Below are positions 35,438 through 44,329 of a stretch of 64,000 nucleotides of DNA, in pieces (position 1 is the stretch's first letter; each line of letters starts with the position of its first letter). The DNA comes from Microvirgula aerodenitrificans DSM 15089. GTDB taxonomy: Bacteria > Pseudomonadota > Gammaproteobacteria > Burkholderiales > Aquaspirillaceae. The position numbers were made by a program, and so were the translations under genes. The DNA is taken from contig NZ_JHVK01000003.1 in NCBI RefSeq assembly GCF_000620105.1, forward strand, positions 124,001-188,000, in the 5' to 3' direction. Below the pieces are notes generated by a model. The model searched no databases. It saw only the letters and a list, made by a program, of their open reading frames with translations, and had not been told where the DNA came from.

Positions 35438-35466
35438 GCCCATCGGTCATCCGGTGGGCGTTTTGC
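35438..35466 (+). terminator. Terminator after the Q-like gene
   Basis: CGCCCATCGG/CCGGTGGGCG stem followed by TTTTGCG, ending early rightward transcription. A Q-type antiterminator would act on a transcript passing such a site. Confidence 0.75.
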
Positions 35467-35468
35467 GT

Positions 35469-35705
35469 TTACCGCCCCCGTCCCATGGTGGTCTGGCACT
35501 CAACGATCATCCGCCAAGAAATGCTGTGCCCAGCGTGGCCTAGTGCATTAGATGGGAGTTCGTCTCCTGCATGGCAAACTACCTCAAAGCCACACACCTT
35601 GCATCGATAGATCCCGGTTCGAGGCGCGGGGCTGCCCGGCACTGATGCCAAGGTGCTTCTGGTGCTGACCGTGTGGATAAACCTGGTGTCGTGAACAATG
35701 GCCAT
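35469..35705 (-). CDS. Small zinc-ribbon phage protein
   Basis: The 78-aa protein has TGIYRCKVCGFEVVCHAGDELPSNALGHAGHSISWRMIVEC, a CxxC plus later Cys/His cluster like short phage zinc ribbons. It is on the opposite strand to its neighbours. Function unknown. Confidence 0.55.
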   Translation of the reverse strand: MAIVHDTRFIHTVSTRSTLASVPGSPAPRTGIYRCKVCGFEVVCHAGDELPSNALGHAGHSISWRMIVECQTTMGRGR

Positions 35706-35773
35706 TGGCTGATTATCTGTTTTGGATGGTTTTTATTATACAAAATCCATAAGCCATTTTTCTGGCTGTGGTC

Positions 35774-35950
35774 ATGGATGTGTCACGGCTTGGTAAAGCA
35801 CACCGAACACTCGCCGGGTTCCGATCGGACAACTCGACGTCCTGCCGGCAGACGGCCGCTCAGGCGCTGCAGGCCGACTTGGCGGCGGGAAGGCTGGCGA
35901 TGAGACCGGCCCGTTTGACAGCATGGGTGGCTGAGAGTGCATTACCCTGA
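35774..35950 (+). CDS. Possible small phage protein
   Basis: MDVSRLGKAHRTLAGFRSDNSTSCRQTAAQALQADLAAGRLAMRPARLTAWVAESALP is a 58-aa frame with normal codon use but no good ribosome-binding site. A competing frame beginning at 35673 encodes a hydrophobic stretch. I cannot decide which, if either, is used. Confidence 0.3.
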   Translation: MDVSRLGKAHRTLAGFRSDNSTSCRQTAAQALQADLAAGRLAMRPARLTAWVAESALP

Positions 35951-36133
35951 ATTCTTGGCTTTGCAGGCCTCTTCGGCATCGGCCTTGGAATGAAAGATCC
36001 CGTACAGCCGTCGCTCTCGCACCGTGTCATAAAGATAGAACTGCCTGATGGGGATATTGGTACTTGCCTGCGGCCTGCTCCCTTGATGAATTACGGCAGG
36101 GTGGACCGACCTGACGATGTACCTTGGCCCCAT
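35942..36133 (-). CDS. Small hypothetical phage protein
   Basis: MGPRYIVRSVHPAVIHQGSRPQASTNIPIRQFYLYDTVRERRLYGIFHSKADAEEACKAKNSG (63 aa) resembles a small mixed alpha/beta domain: the end FHSKADAEEACKAKN is typical of proteins that interpret a display string, seen in phage lysogeny regions. Unrecognised; convergent with the small rightward frame. Confidence 0.45.
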   Translation of the reverse strand: MGPRYIVRSVHPAVIHQGSRPQASTNIPIRQFYLYDTVRERRLYGIFHSKADAEEACKAKNSG

Positions 36134-36229
36134 AAGCGGCTCCTTTATCCATGGCGATGAGAATATTGAGTGGCGTCAATTTTATGCCATTGTCAGCTTG
36201 ATTTGGTAGCTGTTCTTGATTTCATCCGC

Positions 36230-36252
36230 AACCCGCTCCGGCGGGTTTTCCC
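36230..36252 (+). terminator. Hairpin AACCCGC/GCGGGTT before late operon
   Basis: The stem and TTTT run lead directly into TTTATGGAGGGT, the ribosome-binding region of the gene at 36271. This is one of the recurrent hairpin-plus-RBS units in this prophage. Confidence 0.6.
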
Positions 36253-36270
36253 GTTTATGGAGGGTATGCA

Positions 36271-36765
36271 ATGCAGCAATACATCGGCACCAAGATTATC
36301 AACGCCAAGCCCATGACCCGGCTCGCCTACAACCAGTTTCGCGGATGGGAACTGCCGGCTAGCGAGAACGGCACCGATGAAGGCTTCCTCGTCGAATACG
36401 TCGACGGCGGCAAGGCCAACACTGCCGAGTACGCCGGCTACGTGTCGTGGTCGCCCGAGGATGTGTTCGAGCGCGCATATCGCCCGGCCGCCGGCATGAC
36501 GTTCGGACAGGCCATCGAGGCGATGAAGCTCGGACAGTGTGTCGCCCGCGCCGGATGGAACGGAAAGGGAGTGTTCCTGTACCTGATTAAGGGCTCCGAT
36601 CTGCAAAGCGGCCTCAAGTATGGCTTCGGAGAACTCATCGGCGAGCCGGAATTCGTCAGCACGATTTGCATGAAGACTGCGGACAACAAGCTAGTCGCTG
36701 GCTGGCTCGCATCGCAGACCGACATGCTGGCCGAAGACTGGTACATCGTGGGAGAGCCAGCATGA
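36271..36765 (+). CDS. DUF2829 / Gp49-fused phage protein
   Basis: The 164-aa protein has an N-terminal part (MQQYIGTKIINAKPMTRLAYNQFRGWELP) and a C-terminal DUF2829 domain (MTFGQAIEAMKLGQCVARAGWNGKGVFLYLIKGSD ... MLAEDWYIVGEP). DUF2829 is widespread in phages and of unknown function. AGGG precedes the ATG; the stop overlaps the next start. Confidence 0.8.
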   Translation: MQQYIGTKIINAKPMTRLAYNQFRGWELPASENGTDEGFLVEYVDGGKANTAEYAGYVSWSPEDVFERAYRPAAGMTFGQAIEAMKLGQCVARAGWNGKGVFLYLIKGSDLQSGLKYGFGELIGEPEFVSTICMKTADNKLVAGWLASQTDMLAEDWYIVGEPA

Positions 36766-37196
36766 ACGACCAGCAAATCGAGCAGGAAATCCAGGCCAAG
36801 GGCCTGACCGCGCCGCGCATCACGCCGGCAGATATTGAATCGAACATCGACACCGAGATTTACTTCACCGCAGACCACGGCATCGAAGGAGCTCTGGCCA
36901 AGATGGAGCTGCATGCCCGGCACCAAGGTGGCGGACACGTCGGAAGCCTGCGCCTGCTGACCTTCTGCGTCCTCGTCCTGAAGAACGGCTTCACCGTCAC
37001 CGGAGAGAGCGCGTGCGCCAGCCCTGAAAACTTCGACACCGAGCTTGGCCGAAAGATCGCGCGCGAGAATGCCATCGCCAAGGTCTGGCCGCTGATGGGC
37101 TACGAGCTGCGTACCCAACTGTCGCGCCCGGTTCTGACCGAGGCAGATGCCATCGCTGACCTCAATGGCATACCGAGACCGGCAGCCGCCGCATGA
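36762..37196 (+). CDS. Gp49-family phage protein
   Basis: The 144-aa protein includes LRLLTFCVLVLKNGFTVTGESACASPENFDTELGRKIARENAIAKVWPLMGYELRTQLS, the hallmark of the phage phiE125 Gp49 family. The function is unknown; it is often next to DUF2829, as here. Overlaps both neighbours by ATGA. Confidence 0.85.
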   Translation: MNDQQIEQEIQAKGLTAPRITPADIESNIDTEIYFTADHGIEGALAKMELHARHQGGGHVGSLRLLTFCVLVLKNGFTVTGESACASPENFDTELGRKIARENAIAKVWPLMGYELRTQLSRPVLTEADAIADLNGIPRPAAAA

Positions 37197-37621
37197 CCAC
37201 GATCGCATTTGATGGCCGAACGATGGCCGCAGACGGCCGAGCCACCGCCAATGGCGTGATCGAGCGTGACAACTACGTGAAGGTGTTCCGGCTCGGCGAC
37301 CGTCTGGTCGGGTTTGCTGGCGATACACGGTACCTGCCGGGCGTGAAGCGGTTCCTGCTGGACGAAGAGAAGTCGCTGCCAACCCCGGCCGGTGAATCTG
37401 AATTCGATGTACTGGTATGGGACGGCCATGTGCTGCGTGCCTACACCGACGGCGTTGACGAGCCTGACGACTTCGAATGGCTATGGGCGATCGGCTCGGG
37501 CGCCATGCCGGCGATTGCTGCCATGCGGGCCGGCGCTGACGCTGAACACGCTGTCCGCATCGCCATGACCATGGACGTGTTCACCGGTGGCCAGGTGACG
37601 ACCTTGACGCTGGTCGAGTGA
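37193..37621 (+). CDS. HslV/proteasome beta-like Ntn hydrolase
   Basis: The 142-aa protein begins MTTIAFDGRTMAADGRATANGVIERDNYVKVFRLGDRLVGFAGDTRYLPGVKRFL and has WLWAIGSGAMPAIAAMRAGADAEHAVRIAMTMDVFTGGQVTTLTL, matching the fold and Gly-Ser-Gly turns of HslV and proteasome beta subunits; Thr2 could be the nucleophile after Met removal. It is shorter than HslV (about 175 aa). It precedes the terminase genes; capsid maturation or a regulatory protease role is possible but unproven. Confidence 0.75.
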   Translation: MTTIAFDGRTMAADGRATANGVIERDNYVKVFRLGDRLVGFAGDTRYLPGVKRFLLDEEKSLPTPAGESEFDVLVWDGHVLRAYTDGVDEPDDFEWLWAIGSGAMPAIAAMRAGADAEHAVRIAMTMDVFTGGQVTTLTLVE

Positions 37622-37711
37622 GATTTGCGCGCGGGCACCTCGGAAAGGGGGTGGTCCGCGCTAGCTTCTTGACGTACGATTGCGACACAATTTTGCCAGC
37701 AAGAGACTCTC

Positions 37712-37960
37712 ATGAACCCTTCCGAACGGATTACCCCACACGAACAGCTACTGCTGGATCAGATTGTCGATGTCTGCTCAAGGCCGGATGACTATTCGCG
37801 CATTGCGCAGGTCGTGGGGGAGGTGACTGCCAATCTGGTTGACGCTGATGAGCGATCTAACCTGATCAAGTTCATGTCCGTCAGGGCGGAGACCCTTAGT
37901 CAGACCGGCAGCGCAGATGAGCGAGATGCAATGCTGCATGCGCGGAACCTGTTGCTCTGA
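37712..37960 (+). CDS. Hypothetical phage protein (82 aa)
   Basis: MNPSERITPHEQLLLDQIVDVCSRPDDYSRIAQVVGEVTANLVDADERSNLIKFMSVRAETL is helical and acidic, with a GAGAC ribosome-binding site. It is isolated by intergenic gaps and followed by a terminator at 37983. Function unknown. Confidence 0.55.
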   Translation: MNPSERITPHEQLLLDQIVDVCSRPDDYSRIAQVVGEVTANLVDADERSNLIKFMSVRAETLSQTGSADERDAMLHARNLLL

Positions 37961-37982
37961 TCGTGCCGCAGCCGTCAAACAC

Positions 37983-38006
37983 AAGCCCGCCGTCAGGCGG
38001 GTTTAT
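37983..38006 (+). terminator. Terminator before terminase genes
   Basis: AAGCCCGCC/GGCGGGTTT stem with short T run between the hypothetical gene and terminase small subunit. Confidence 0.65.
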
Positions 38007-38055
38007 GTTTGATGGCCGATTTCCAATAACTACCCCATGAACGAGGTGCATGCAC

Positions 38056-38634
38056 ATGGCCCTCTGCGGAGCAAAAACCCGCAGCGGGGAGCCATGCAAG
38101 CGCCACTCGGTGCCCGGCTCGACCCGCTGCAAGCTACACGGCGGCAAGAGCCCAGGAGCGGCAAAGGGCAACCGATATGCCGCCCGCCCTGGCAGCCTGT
38201 ACAGCCGATTCCTGTCAGATGAGGAGCAGGGCATCGCGGCCAGCATCGAGCTGGGCAACGTCGACGAGGAACTGCGGCTGACGCGCATCCGTCTGATGCG
38301 GGCACTGCAGCGTGAGCAGGACAAGGGCGACACGCTGGAGGTCGAATCCGAGACGACCGAGCCGGTAGAGATCGACGGCGAGCCGACCGGCGGCGACCTG
38401 ATCAAGAGAACGGCCAAGGTCCGGGACTACTCGGCGCTGATCGACAAGCTGACTGCGCGCGTCGAGTCGCTGGAAGCGCGCCGAGTCGCCCTGGTGGCTG
38501 CTGCGCTGGACGCCGAGATCAAGCAATTGGAGATCGAGAAACGGCGTGCCGAGCTGAAAGACCCCGACGACGACATACCGTCACCGGTCAAGGTGGTGGT
38601 CGAGGTAAGGGACGCAAGGAAACCGCATGCCTAG
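38056..38634 (+). CDS. Terminase small subunit-like protein
   Basis: The 192-aa protein opens with CGAKTRSGEPCKRHSVPGSTRCKLHGGKSPGAAKGNRYA, the HGGxSPGA zinc-knuckle seen in phage terminase small subunits. A coiled-coil (ALIDKLTARVESLEARRVALVAAALDAEIKQLEIEKRRAEL) would drive oligomerisation. Start 38056 has GAGGTG at proper spacing, better than 38050. It overlaps the large subunit by 8 bp. Confidence 0.8.
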   Translation: MALCGAKTRSGEPCKRHSVPGSTRCKLHGGKSPGAAKGNRYAARPGSLYSRFLSDEEQGIAASIELGNVDEELRLTRIRLMRALQREQDKGDTLEVESETTEPVEIDGEPTGGDLIKRTAKVRDYSALIDKLTARVESLEARRVALVAAALDAEIKQLEIEKRRAELKDPDDDIPSPVKVVVEVRDARKPHA

Positions 38635-39931
38635 CCTCAACATTCCGCAGGCCTCGTTCCTCGCGATGCCGCACAAATTCCGCGCCTACGTGGCCGGGTT
38701 TGGGTCCGGGAAAACGTGGGTCGGCTGTGGTGGGCTGATGCAACATTTCTGGGAGTACCCACGCATCAACGCTGGGTATTTCGCGCCGACTTATCCGCAA
38801 ATCCGCGACATTTTCTACCCGACGGTCGAGGAGGTGGCCAGAGACTGGGGGCTGCGCTGCAACATTGTCGAGAGCAACAAGGAGGTCCATATCCATGAGG
38901 GGCGACGCTATCGCGGGACGGTAATCTGCCGGTCCATGGAGCGGCCGGAGACCATTGTCGGCTTCAAGATCGGCAAGGCGTTGTGTGACGAGCTGGACGT
39001 CATGAAGGCCGAGAAAGCACGCCAAGCATGGCGGAAGATCATTTCACGGATGCGGTACCAGGCCAATGGCCTGAAAAATGGCGTCGATGTCACGACGACA
39101 CCGGAGGGCTTCAAGTTCGTCTATGAGCAATTCGTCAAGGCGGTGCGCGATAAGCCCGGCCTGTCTGCGCTGTATGGCCTGATCCAGGCAAGTACCTACG
39201 ACAACGAAGCGAACCTGCCTGATGACTACATCTCGTCGCTGTTCGACTCATACCCGCCCGAGCTCATCGATGCCTACCTGCGCGGGCTGTTCGTCAACCT
39301 GAAGTCGGGGTCTGTCTACCCGAATTTTGATCGAACGCTGTCTCACACTGATGCCGAAATGGATGAGGGGGAGCCGCTGCACATCGGCATGGACTTCAAC
39401 GTGCTGCACATGGCCGCAGTGGTCTACGTGATCCGCAATGGCTGCCCGCTTGCAGTGGACGAACTGGTTGATGTGCGCGACACGCCGACGATGGCGCAGA
39501 TGATCAGCGAACGCTGGCGAGACCGCGGGCACGCGGTGACGATCTATCCGGACGCATCCGGTCAAAACACCAGCAGCAAGCGGGCCAGCGAATCCGATCT
39601 GACCATTCTGCGCGCAGCGGGATTCTCCATCTACGTGACTGGCGCAAACCCGGCTGTCCGTGACCGCGTGTTGGCGACAAACGCCATGCTGCTGAATGCA
39701 AACGGTCAGCGCCGCATGCGCGTAAACACGCATCGCTGCCCGAAATTCACCGAGGGTCTGGAACAGCAGGCATACGACAAAAACGGCGAGCCGGACAAGT
39801 CCAGTGGCATTGATCACGTCAACGATGCGGGCACCTATCCCATCGTGCGGCTGTACCCGGTTGAGCGGCCGGTGACTGCCATCCGTGTTCCTTCACAATT
39901 CGCCGCGGTTGACAGAGCCGGCGGCTACTGA
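38627..39931 (+). CDS. Terminase large subunit
   Basis: The 434-aa protein has Walker A GFGSGKTWVG (residues 24-33), Walker B-like GKALCDELD near residue 122, and an RNase H-like nuclease with IGMDFNVLH, YPDASGQN and GIDHVNDAGTYPI. It translocates phage DNA into capsids and cuts concatemers. The length matches podovirus-type terminases. Confidence 0.92.
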   Translation: MPSLNIPQASFLAMPHKFRAYVAGFGSGKTWVGCGGLMQHFWEYPRINAGYFAPTYPQIRDIFYPTVEEVARDWGLRCNIVESNKEVHIHEGRRYRGTVICRSMERPETIVGFKIGKALCDELDVMKAEKARQAWRKIISRMRYQANGLKNGVDVTTTPEGFKFVYEQFVKAVRDKPGLSALYGLIQASTYDNEANLPDDYISSLFDSYPPELIDAYLRGLFVNLKSGSVYPNFDRTLSHTDAEMDEGEPLHIGMDFNVLHMAAVVYVIRNGCPLAVDELVDVRDTPTMAQMISERWRDRGHAVTIYPDASGQNTSSKRASESDLTILRAAGFSIYVTGANPAVRDRVLATNAMLLNANGQRRMRVNTHRCPKFTEGLEQQAYDKNGEPDKSSGIDHVNDAGTYPIVRLYPVERPVTAIRVPSQFAAVDRAGGY

Positions 39932-39940
39932 GGTATCCCC

Positions 39941-42130
39941 ATGATTGATTCCCCTCTCGACGATGAGATCGCCGAGGCGAGCCGGCGCGCCCAAGCGGAG
40001 CGCATGCAGGTATTCGGCTCCCGCCTGCAGGGGCTGATTGACCGTGCAGTGGCCGACAAATCAGCACTGGAACAGCGGTGGCTCGACGACCTGCGCCAGT
40101 ACGAGGGTCGGTATGATGCCGAGACGCTGTCTGCGCTGGAGCGGGCGGGACGCTCGACTGCGTTTGTCAGGCTGACGCGGGCCAAGTGCCTGGCTGCCGA
40201 GGCCAGGCTGGCGGAAATGCTGCTGCCAACCGATGACCGAAACTGGGACATCCAGCCGACACCGGAGCCCGACATGCCGAGCGGCCCGATGGCAACCCAG
40301 CGTCAGGCGTCTGCCGATGACGCAGCGGCGCGCATGCGACGCCGTATGGACGATGTGACGGCCGAATGTGACATGAACGGCGTTATGCGCGAGATGCTGC
40401 ACGATGCGGTCACGCTCGGCACGGGCATCGTCAAGGGGCCCGCAATCGAGAGCCGTACCCGGCGCCGCTGGGCCCGGCGAGAGATTGCGCCGGGGGCATT
40501 TGTCAGTGCCATGGAAATGACGCGGGATCTGCGCCCGAGCGTGCAACGTGTGTCGCCGTGGGATTTTTTCGTCGACCCAACCGCGACCGCTCTTGCCGAT
40601 GCTGAGTGGATGGCTGAGCGTCACCGCATGACGCGGCAAGCGCTGCGTAACCTTGCTCGCGTGCCGGGATTCGACGCCGACGCCATTCGTGAGCTGCTGG
40701 AGGGGGAACCCAAGCGGAGCGCTTCTGCGGGCCGGGTCGACGAGGTGGCAACCGACAACGACGGACGCGTGATCGATCGCGGCCGCTACGAGGTGTGGGA
40801 ATACCACGGCGAAATTGACCGTGAGGATCTGGCTGCCGCTGGTGTCGAAATGCCTGATGACGCGCTACTGCTGGTATCCGGTGTGGTGTGGATCTGCGAT
40901 GGACATGTGCTGAAGGCATCTCTCAACCCACTCGACAGCGGAGAACCGCCGTACAGCGTGTTCGCATGGGAGCCAGACAGTACACGGCCGTTCGGCCTCG
41001 GTATCCCGGCTCTGTGCCGCGACAGTCAGCGAGTGGCCAATGCCGCATGGCGCATGCTGCTCGACAACGCGGCCATGTCCGTGATGCCACAAATCGTGAT
41101 CAACAGCCAGATCGTGACCCCGGTCGACGGGGAGTGGGTGCTGCGCCCCGGCAAGCTCTGGCAAGTAACCGAGCGCAACACGCCGGTCAATGCAGCATTC
41201 GGAGCGTTCCCGGTCGCAGCAAACCTGAACGAGCTGATGCAGACATTCCAGACGGCGGCGCAACTGATCGACGAGGAAACGAGCCTGCCGCAGATCGCTC
41301 AGGGTCAGCAGACTCAGGCCACACCCGAGGTCACCAAGACTGCCCAGGGCATGGCCATGCTGCTGTCCGGCGCGTCTACCGTGCTGCGCCGTATCGTCAA
41401 GCGATTCGACGACGACATGTTGCGACCCACGCTCAGCCGGCTGTACGACTGGTTCATGCAGTACGACCAGGATGAAACGATCAAGGGAGATATGGAGATC
41501 ATCGCTCTCGGGTCCAGCTCCCTGCTGGTCCGTGAGCAGACGCAGCAGGGGCTGCTGAATCTGCTTCAGCTCGCGCAATCCTCGCCGGTGCTCGGGCCGA
41601 TGACCGATATTCCGGCGCTGTACCGCAAGCTGGTGCAGTCGATGAGCATTTCCGCCGACGGGCTGGTGCTGACCGATGAGCAAATGAAACAGAAACAGCC
41701 GGCTGGGCTGCAGACGCCGCCACCGGAGATGATCAAGGCACAGGTGGATATGAAGCGCCTGCAACTGGACGAGCAAAAGTTGCAGATGGAGGCGCAGCGG
41801 CTGCAGATGGATATGCAGGCCCAACAGGCTGAACTGGCCATGCGCCAGCAAACCGAAATGGCCCGCGCACAGGCTGCCGCTGAGGCGGCACGCGCCGAGC
41901 TGGCCAAGGCGCAGTTGGATGCCCAGTTGGATGCGCACGACATGCAGTTGCGTGAGGCAACCGCCGAGCAGGATTCCCAACTGGCTCTACTGCGGCTGCA
42001 GTCCGACCGTGAACTGTCCGCTGCGCAGATCCAGGCAGCGCGAGAGGAAACGGAATTGACACTCGACAGCAAGCACAAACTGTTCAATGCCGAGGCGGCA
42101 CTACGGCTGCAGACGGGGGCAGGCATCTGA
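39941..42130 (+). CDS. Portal protein
   Basis: The 729-aa protein is a podovirus-type portal: RWLDDLRQYEGRYD, MLLPTDDRNWDIQPTPEPDM, DAVTLGTGIVKGPAIESRTRRRW, RVSPWDFFVDPTATALADAEWMAERHRMTR, YSVFAWEPDSTRPFGLGIPALCRDSQRVANAAWRMLLDNAAMSVMPQ, then a long Gln/Glu-rich coiled coil from about residue 585. It is the DNA entry ring at one capsid vertex. The next gene overlaps its stop by TGATG. Confidence 0.9.
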   Translation: MIDSPLDDEIAEASRRAQAERMQVFGSRLQGLIDRAVADKSALEQRWLDDLRQYEGRYDAETLSALERAGRSTAFVRLTRAKCLAAEARLAEMLLPTDDRNWDIQPTPEPDMPSGPMATQRQASADDAAARMRRRMDDVTAECDMNGVMREMLHDAVTLGTGIVKGPAIESRTRRRWARREIAPGAFVSAMEMTRDLRPSVQRVSPWDFFVDPTATALADAEWMAERHRMTRQALRNLARVPGFDADAIRELLEGEPKRSASAGRVDEVATDNDGRVIDRGRYEVWEYHGEIDREDLAAAGVEMPDDALLLVSGVVWICDGHVLKASLNPLDSGEPPYSVFAWEPDSTRPFGLGIPALCRDSQRVANAAWRMLLDNAAMSVMPQIVINSQIVTPVDGEWVLRPGKLWQVTERNTPVNAAFGAFPVAANLNELMQTFQTAAQLIDEETSLPQIAQGQQTQATPEVTKTAQGMAMLLSGASTVLRRIVKRFDDDMLRPTLSRLYDWFMQYDQDETIKGDMEIIALGSSSLLVREQTQQGLLNLLQLAQSSPVLGPMTDIPALYRKLVQSMSISADGLVLTDEQMKQKQPAGLQTPPPEMIKAQVDMKRLQLDEQKLQMEAQRLQMDMQAQQAELAMRQQTEMARAQAAAEAARAELAKAQLDAQLDAHDMQLREATAEQDSQLALLRLQSDRELSAAQIQAAREETELTLDSKHKLFNAEAALRLQTGAGI

Positions 42131-42333
42131 TGGTCGATATTCATTCCGACACCTGGGGCGCTGTCAGCAAATTCGTGGAGGAGTCCCTGCAGGATGCCCG
42201 TCAGCAGCTTGAGTCACCGACGCTCGACCACGACCGGTCGCAATACCTGCGCGGACGGATTGCCGCGCTGTGCGACGTGCTGGCACTGACCCGGGACCCG
42301 GCGCCGCTGGCACCCAAGACGACCGGTTACTGA
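42130..42333 (+). CDS. Small hypothetical virion-region protein
   Basis: MVDIHSDTWGAVSKFVEESLQDARQQLESPTLDHDRSQYLRGRIAALCDVLAL (67 aa) is helical; ATG overlaps the portal stop and a terminator follows. Similar small genes lie between portal and scaffold in related podoviruses. Function unknown. Confidence 0.65.
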   Translation: MVDIHSDTWGAVSKFVEESLQDARQQLESPTLDHDRSQYLRGRIAALCDVLALTRDPAPLAPKTTGY

Positions 42334-42336
42334 CCC

Positions 42337-42358
42337 GCCTCATGGCGGGTTTTTTTCA
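42337..42358 (+). terminator. Terminator ACCCGCC/GGCGGGT T7
   Basis: Perfect stem followed by seven T, between the portal operon and the scaffold gene. Confidence 0.75.
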
Positions 42359-42409
42359 CCCTGCCGCCGCAAGGCCGCACACCCACCACGCCGTGAAAGG
42401 AAACACCGC

Positions 42410-43273
42410 ATGGACACCAATCAACCTGCGCAAACCGCCAATGCCGGTCAGCCGGCAGAACAGCACTTCGAAGACGCCTTTGCCGAGTTCTCGGCCGCAC
42501 AGGGTGGCAGCGCCCCCCTCGCCACCGAGCCTGCCAGCAAGGGGGGCGATGGCGATCCCGATGCGGGCAACCCGAAAACCGCCACTCCCCCGGACACGGC
42601 CATGCCTGCTGCCGAGTCCGGAGACGCGGATCGGCTGAAGGCGGAGCGCGATGCGGCTCTGCAGGCGGCGCGCAGCGATGCCGGCCGGCAGGCAGCGCTG
42701 CAACGGCGCCTTGCAGAAGAGCGTGAACGGCGCGCTGCCGCCGAGCGTGCGCTGCAGCAAAAGCTGGAACCGGCCTCGTCGCAAGACGACGCCACCATGG
42801 CTCAACTGGAAGCAGACATGCCTGAATTGGCTGCAGTGCTGAAAGCTGAGCGAGAGCGACACCGCGCCGATCTGGCCGCCGTGTCGGCGGCAGCCAGACT
42901 CCCGGCGGAGTCGCTGACGCGCGAAAACCACTTGACCCAGCAGTTCGCCGCCCTTGGGGCCGCGCACCCTGACTGGATGCAGGTGGTGAATGATCCGGCA
43001 TTTCATGGCTGGGTCAATCAGCAGCCACTCCGTGTCCGCGACATCCTCAACAGTGATGACGCCGATGAGAGTGTGTGGCTGCTGTCGCAATTCAAGCGGG
43101 AACAGACGCAGGTCCAGACGCAGGCCAAGGCCGCTACCGACAAGGTAGCCGCCGAACGCGACCGGCGCCTGCAATCTGCCGTCGGTGTCCCGGCCAGAGG
43201 GGGGCGACCGGAATCGTCCGGCGCGCCCGAAGATTTTGAATCCGCGTTCGAGTTTTACGCGCGGAAACGCTGA
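42410..43273 (+). CDS. Scaffold protein
   Basis: The 287-aa acidic protein has a disordered N-terminus (MDTNQPAQTANAGQPAEQHFEDAF), a long coiled coil (DRLKAERDAALQAARSDAGRQAALQRRLAEERERRAAAERALQQKL) and a helical C-terminus ending FESAFEFYARKR. Composition and place between portal and major capsid are those of scaffold proteins. Confidence 0.75.
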   Translation: MDTNQPAQTANAGQPAEQHFEDAFAEFSAAQGGSAPLATEPASKGGDGDPDAGNPKTATPPDTAMPAAESGDADRLKAERDAALQAARSDAGRQAALQRRLAEERERRAAAERALQQKLEPASSQDDATMAQLEADMPELAAVLKAERERHRADLAAVSAAARLPAESLTRENHLTQQFAALGAAHPDWMQVVNDPAFHGWVNQQPLRVRDILNSDDADESVWLLSQFKREQTQVQTQAKAATDKVAAERDRRLQSAVGVPARGGRPESSGAPEDFESAFEFYARKR

Positions 43274-43284
43274 GGAATTTTTGA

Positions 43285-44277
43285 ATGGGTACCACTACCT
43301 ATGGCTCGATCAGCCAGCGCACGGCGGCGTGGGCTGCCAATGAAATGCTGGCGCACGCCGAGCCGATCCTGGTGCTGGGCAAATTCGCCCAGGCCAAGCC
43401 GATCCCGAAAAACACGGCCGAGGCGGTCAAGTTCCGCCGCCCGGTTCCGTTCCCGCCGGCTGTCACGCCGCTGTCCGAGGGGGTCACCCCGACGCCCCGG
43501 GCCATGAACTACGTTGACGTACCGGCCACGCTACAGCAGTACGGTGATGTGGTCGAGATCACCGACAAGGTTGCCGACGTGGCAGAAGACCCGGTGCTGA
43601 AAGATGCGACCGCGCTGTGCGGCGAGCAGGCGGCCGAGACGATCGAGGTGCTGACCTATGGCGTCCTGCGTGGTGGCACCAACGTGTTCTACGGCAACGG
43701 TGCCGCCCGCAACGCGGTCAACTCGGCCATCGGTTTGAACAAGCTGCGTGCAGTGACCCGATTCCTCAAGGCTCAGCGGGCCAAGGAGGTGACCAAGATG
43801 CTGAGCGGCTCGACGAACTACAAGACCGAGCCGGTCAGTGCGGCATTCATCGCGTTCGGCCATACCGACATCGAGGCCGATCTGCGCACCCTGCCGGGGT
43901 TCGTGCCTGTCGAACTCTATGGACAGTCGATGAAGGCGTTGCCGCACGAAGTCGGCAAGGTCGAAGGCATCCGATTCATCCTGTCTCCTGCGCTGGCGCC
44001 GTTCGTGGATGCTGGTGGCGCCAAAGGCGCGATGAAGTCGACCGCCGGCACCAGTGCTGACGTGTATCCGATCGTGATCGTCGGTCAGGACGCCTATGGC
44101 ACGGTCGCGCTCAAGGGCGCCACGGCCATCACACCGATGGTGCTGAATCCGGGGACTCCCCGTGGCGGCGATCCCCTCGGCCAGCGAGGGACGGTGGGCT
44201 GGAAAACCTATTTCACCGCCATCCGCCTGAACGAGGCCTGGATGGCGCGGCTTGAAGTGGCTGTCACTGACCTGTAA
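43285..44277 (+). CDS. Major capsid protein, N4-gp56 family
   Basis: The 330-aa protein has MLAHAEPILVLGKFAQAKPIPKNTAEAVKFRRPVPFPPAVTPLSEGVTP, VPATLQQYGDVVEITDKVADVAEDPVL and YPIVIVGQDAYGTVALKG, the signature of N4-gp56 type HK97-fold capsid proteins. It follows the scaffold gene by 11 bp. Expected to be the most abundant virion protein. Confidence 0.92.
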   Translation: MGTTTYGSISQRTAAWAANEMLAHAEPILVLGKFAQAKPIPKNTAEAVKFRRPVPFPPAVTPLSEGVTPTPRAMNYVDVPATLQQYGDVVEITDKVADVAEDPVLKDATALCGEQAAETIEVLTYGVLRGGTNVFYGNGAARNAVNSAIGLNKLRAVTRFLKAQRAKEVTKMLSGSTNYKTEPVSAAFIAFGHTDIEADLRTLPGFVPVELYGQSMKALPHEVGKVEGIRFILSPALAPFVDAGGAKGAMKSTAGTSADVYPIVIVGQDAYGTVALKGATAITPMVLNPGTPRGGDPLGQRGTVGWKTYFTAIRLNEAWMARLEVAVTDL

Positions 44278-44288
44278 GTAACCCGAAG

Positions 44289-44312
44289 TGCCCGCCCAGT
44301 GCGGGCATTTCT
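44289..44312 (+). terminator. Hairpin after major capsid gene
   Basis: GCCCGC/GCGGGC stem followed by ATTTCTCTTT, leading into AAGGAG of the next gene. Confidence 0.5.
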
Positions 44313-44329
44313 CTTTCCAAGGAGCGAAT

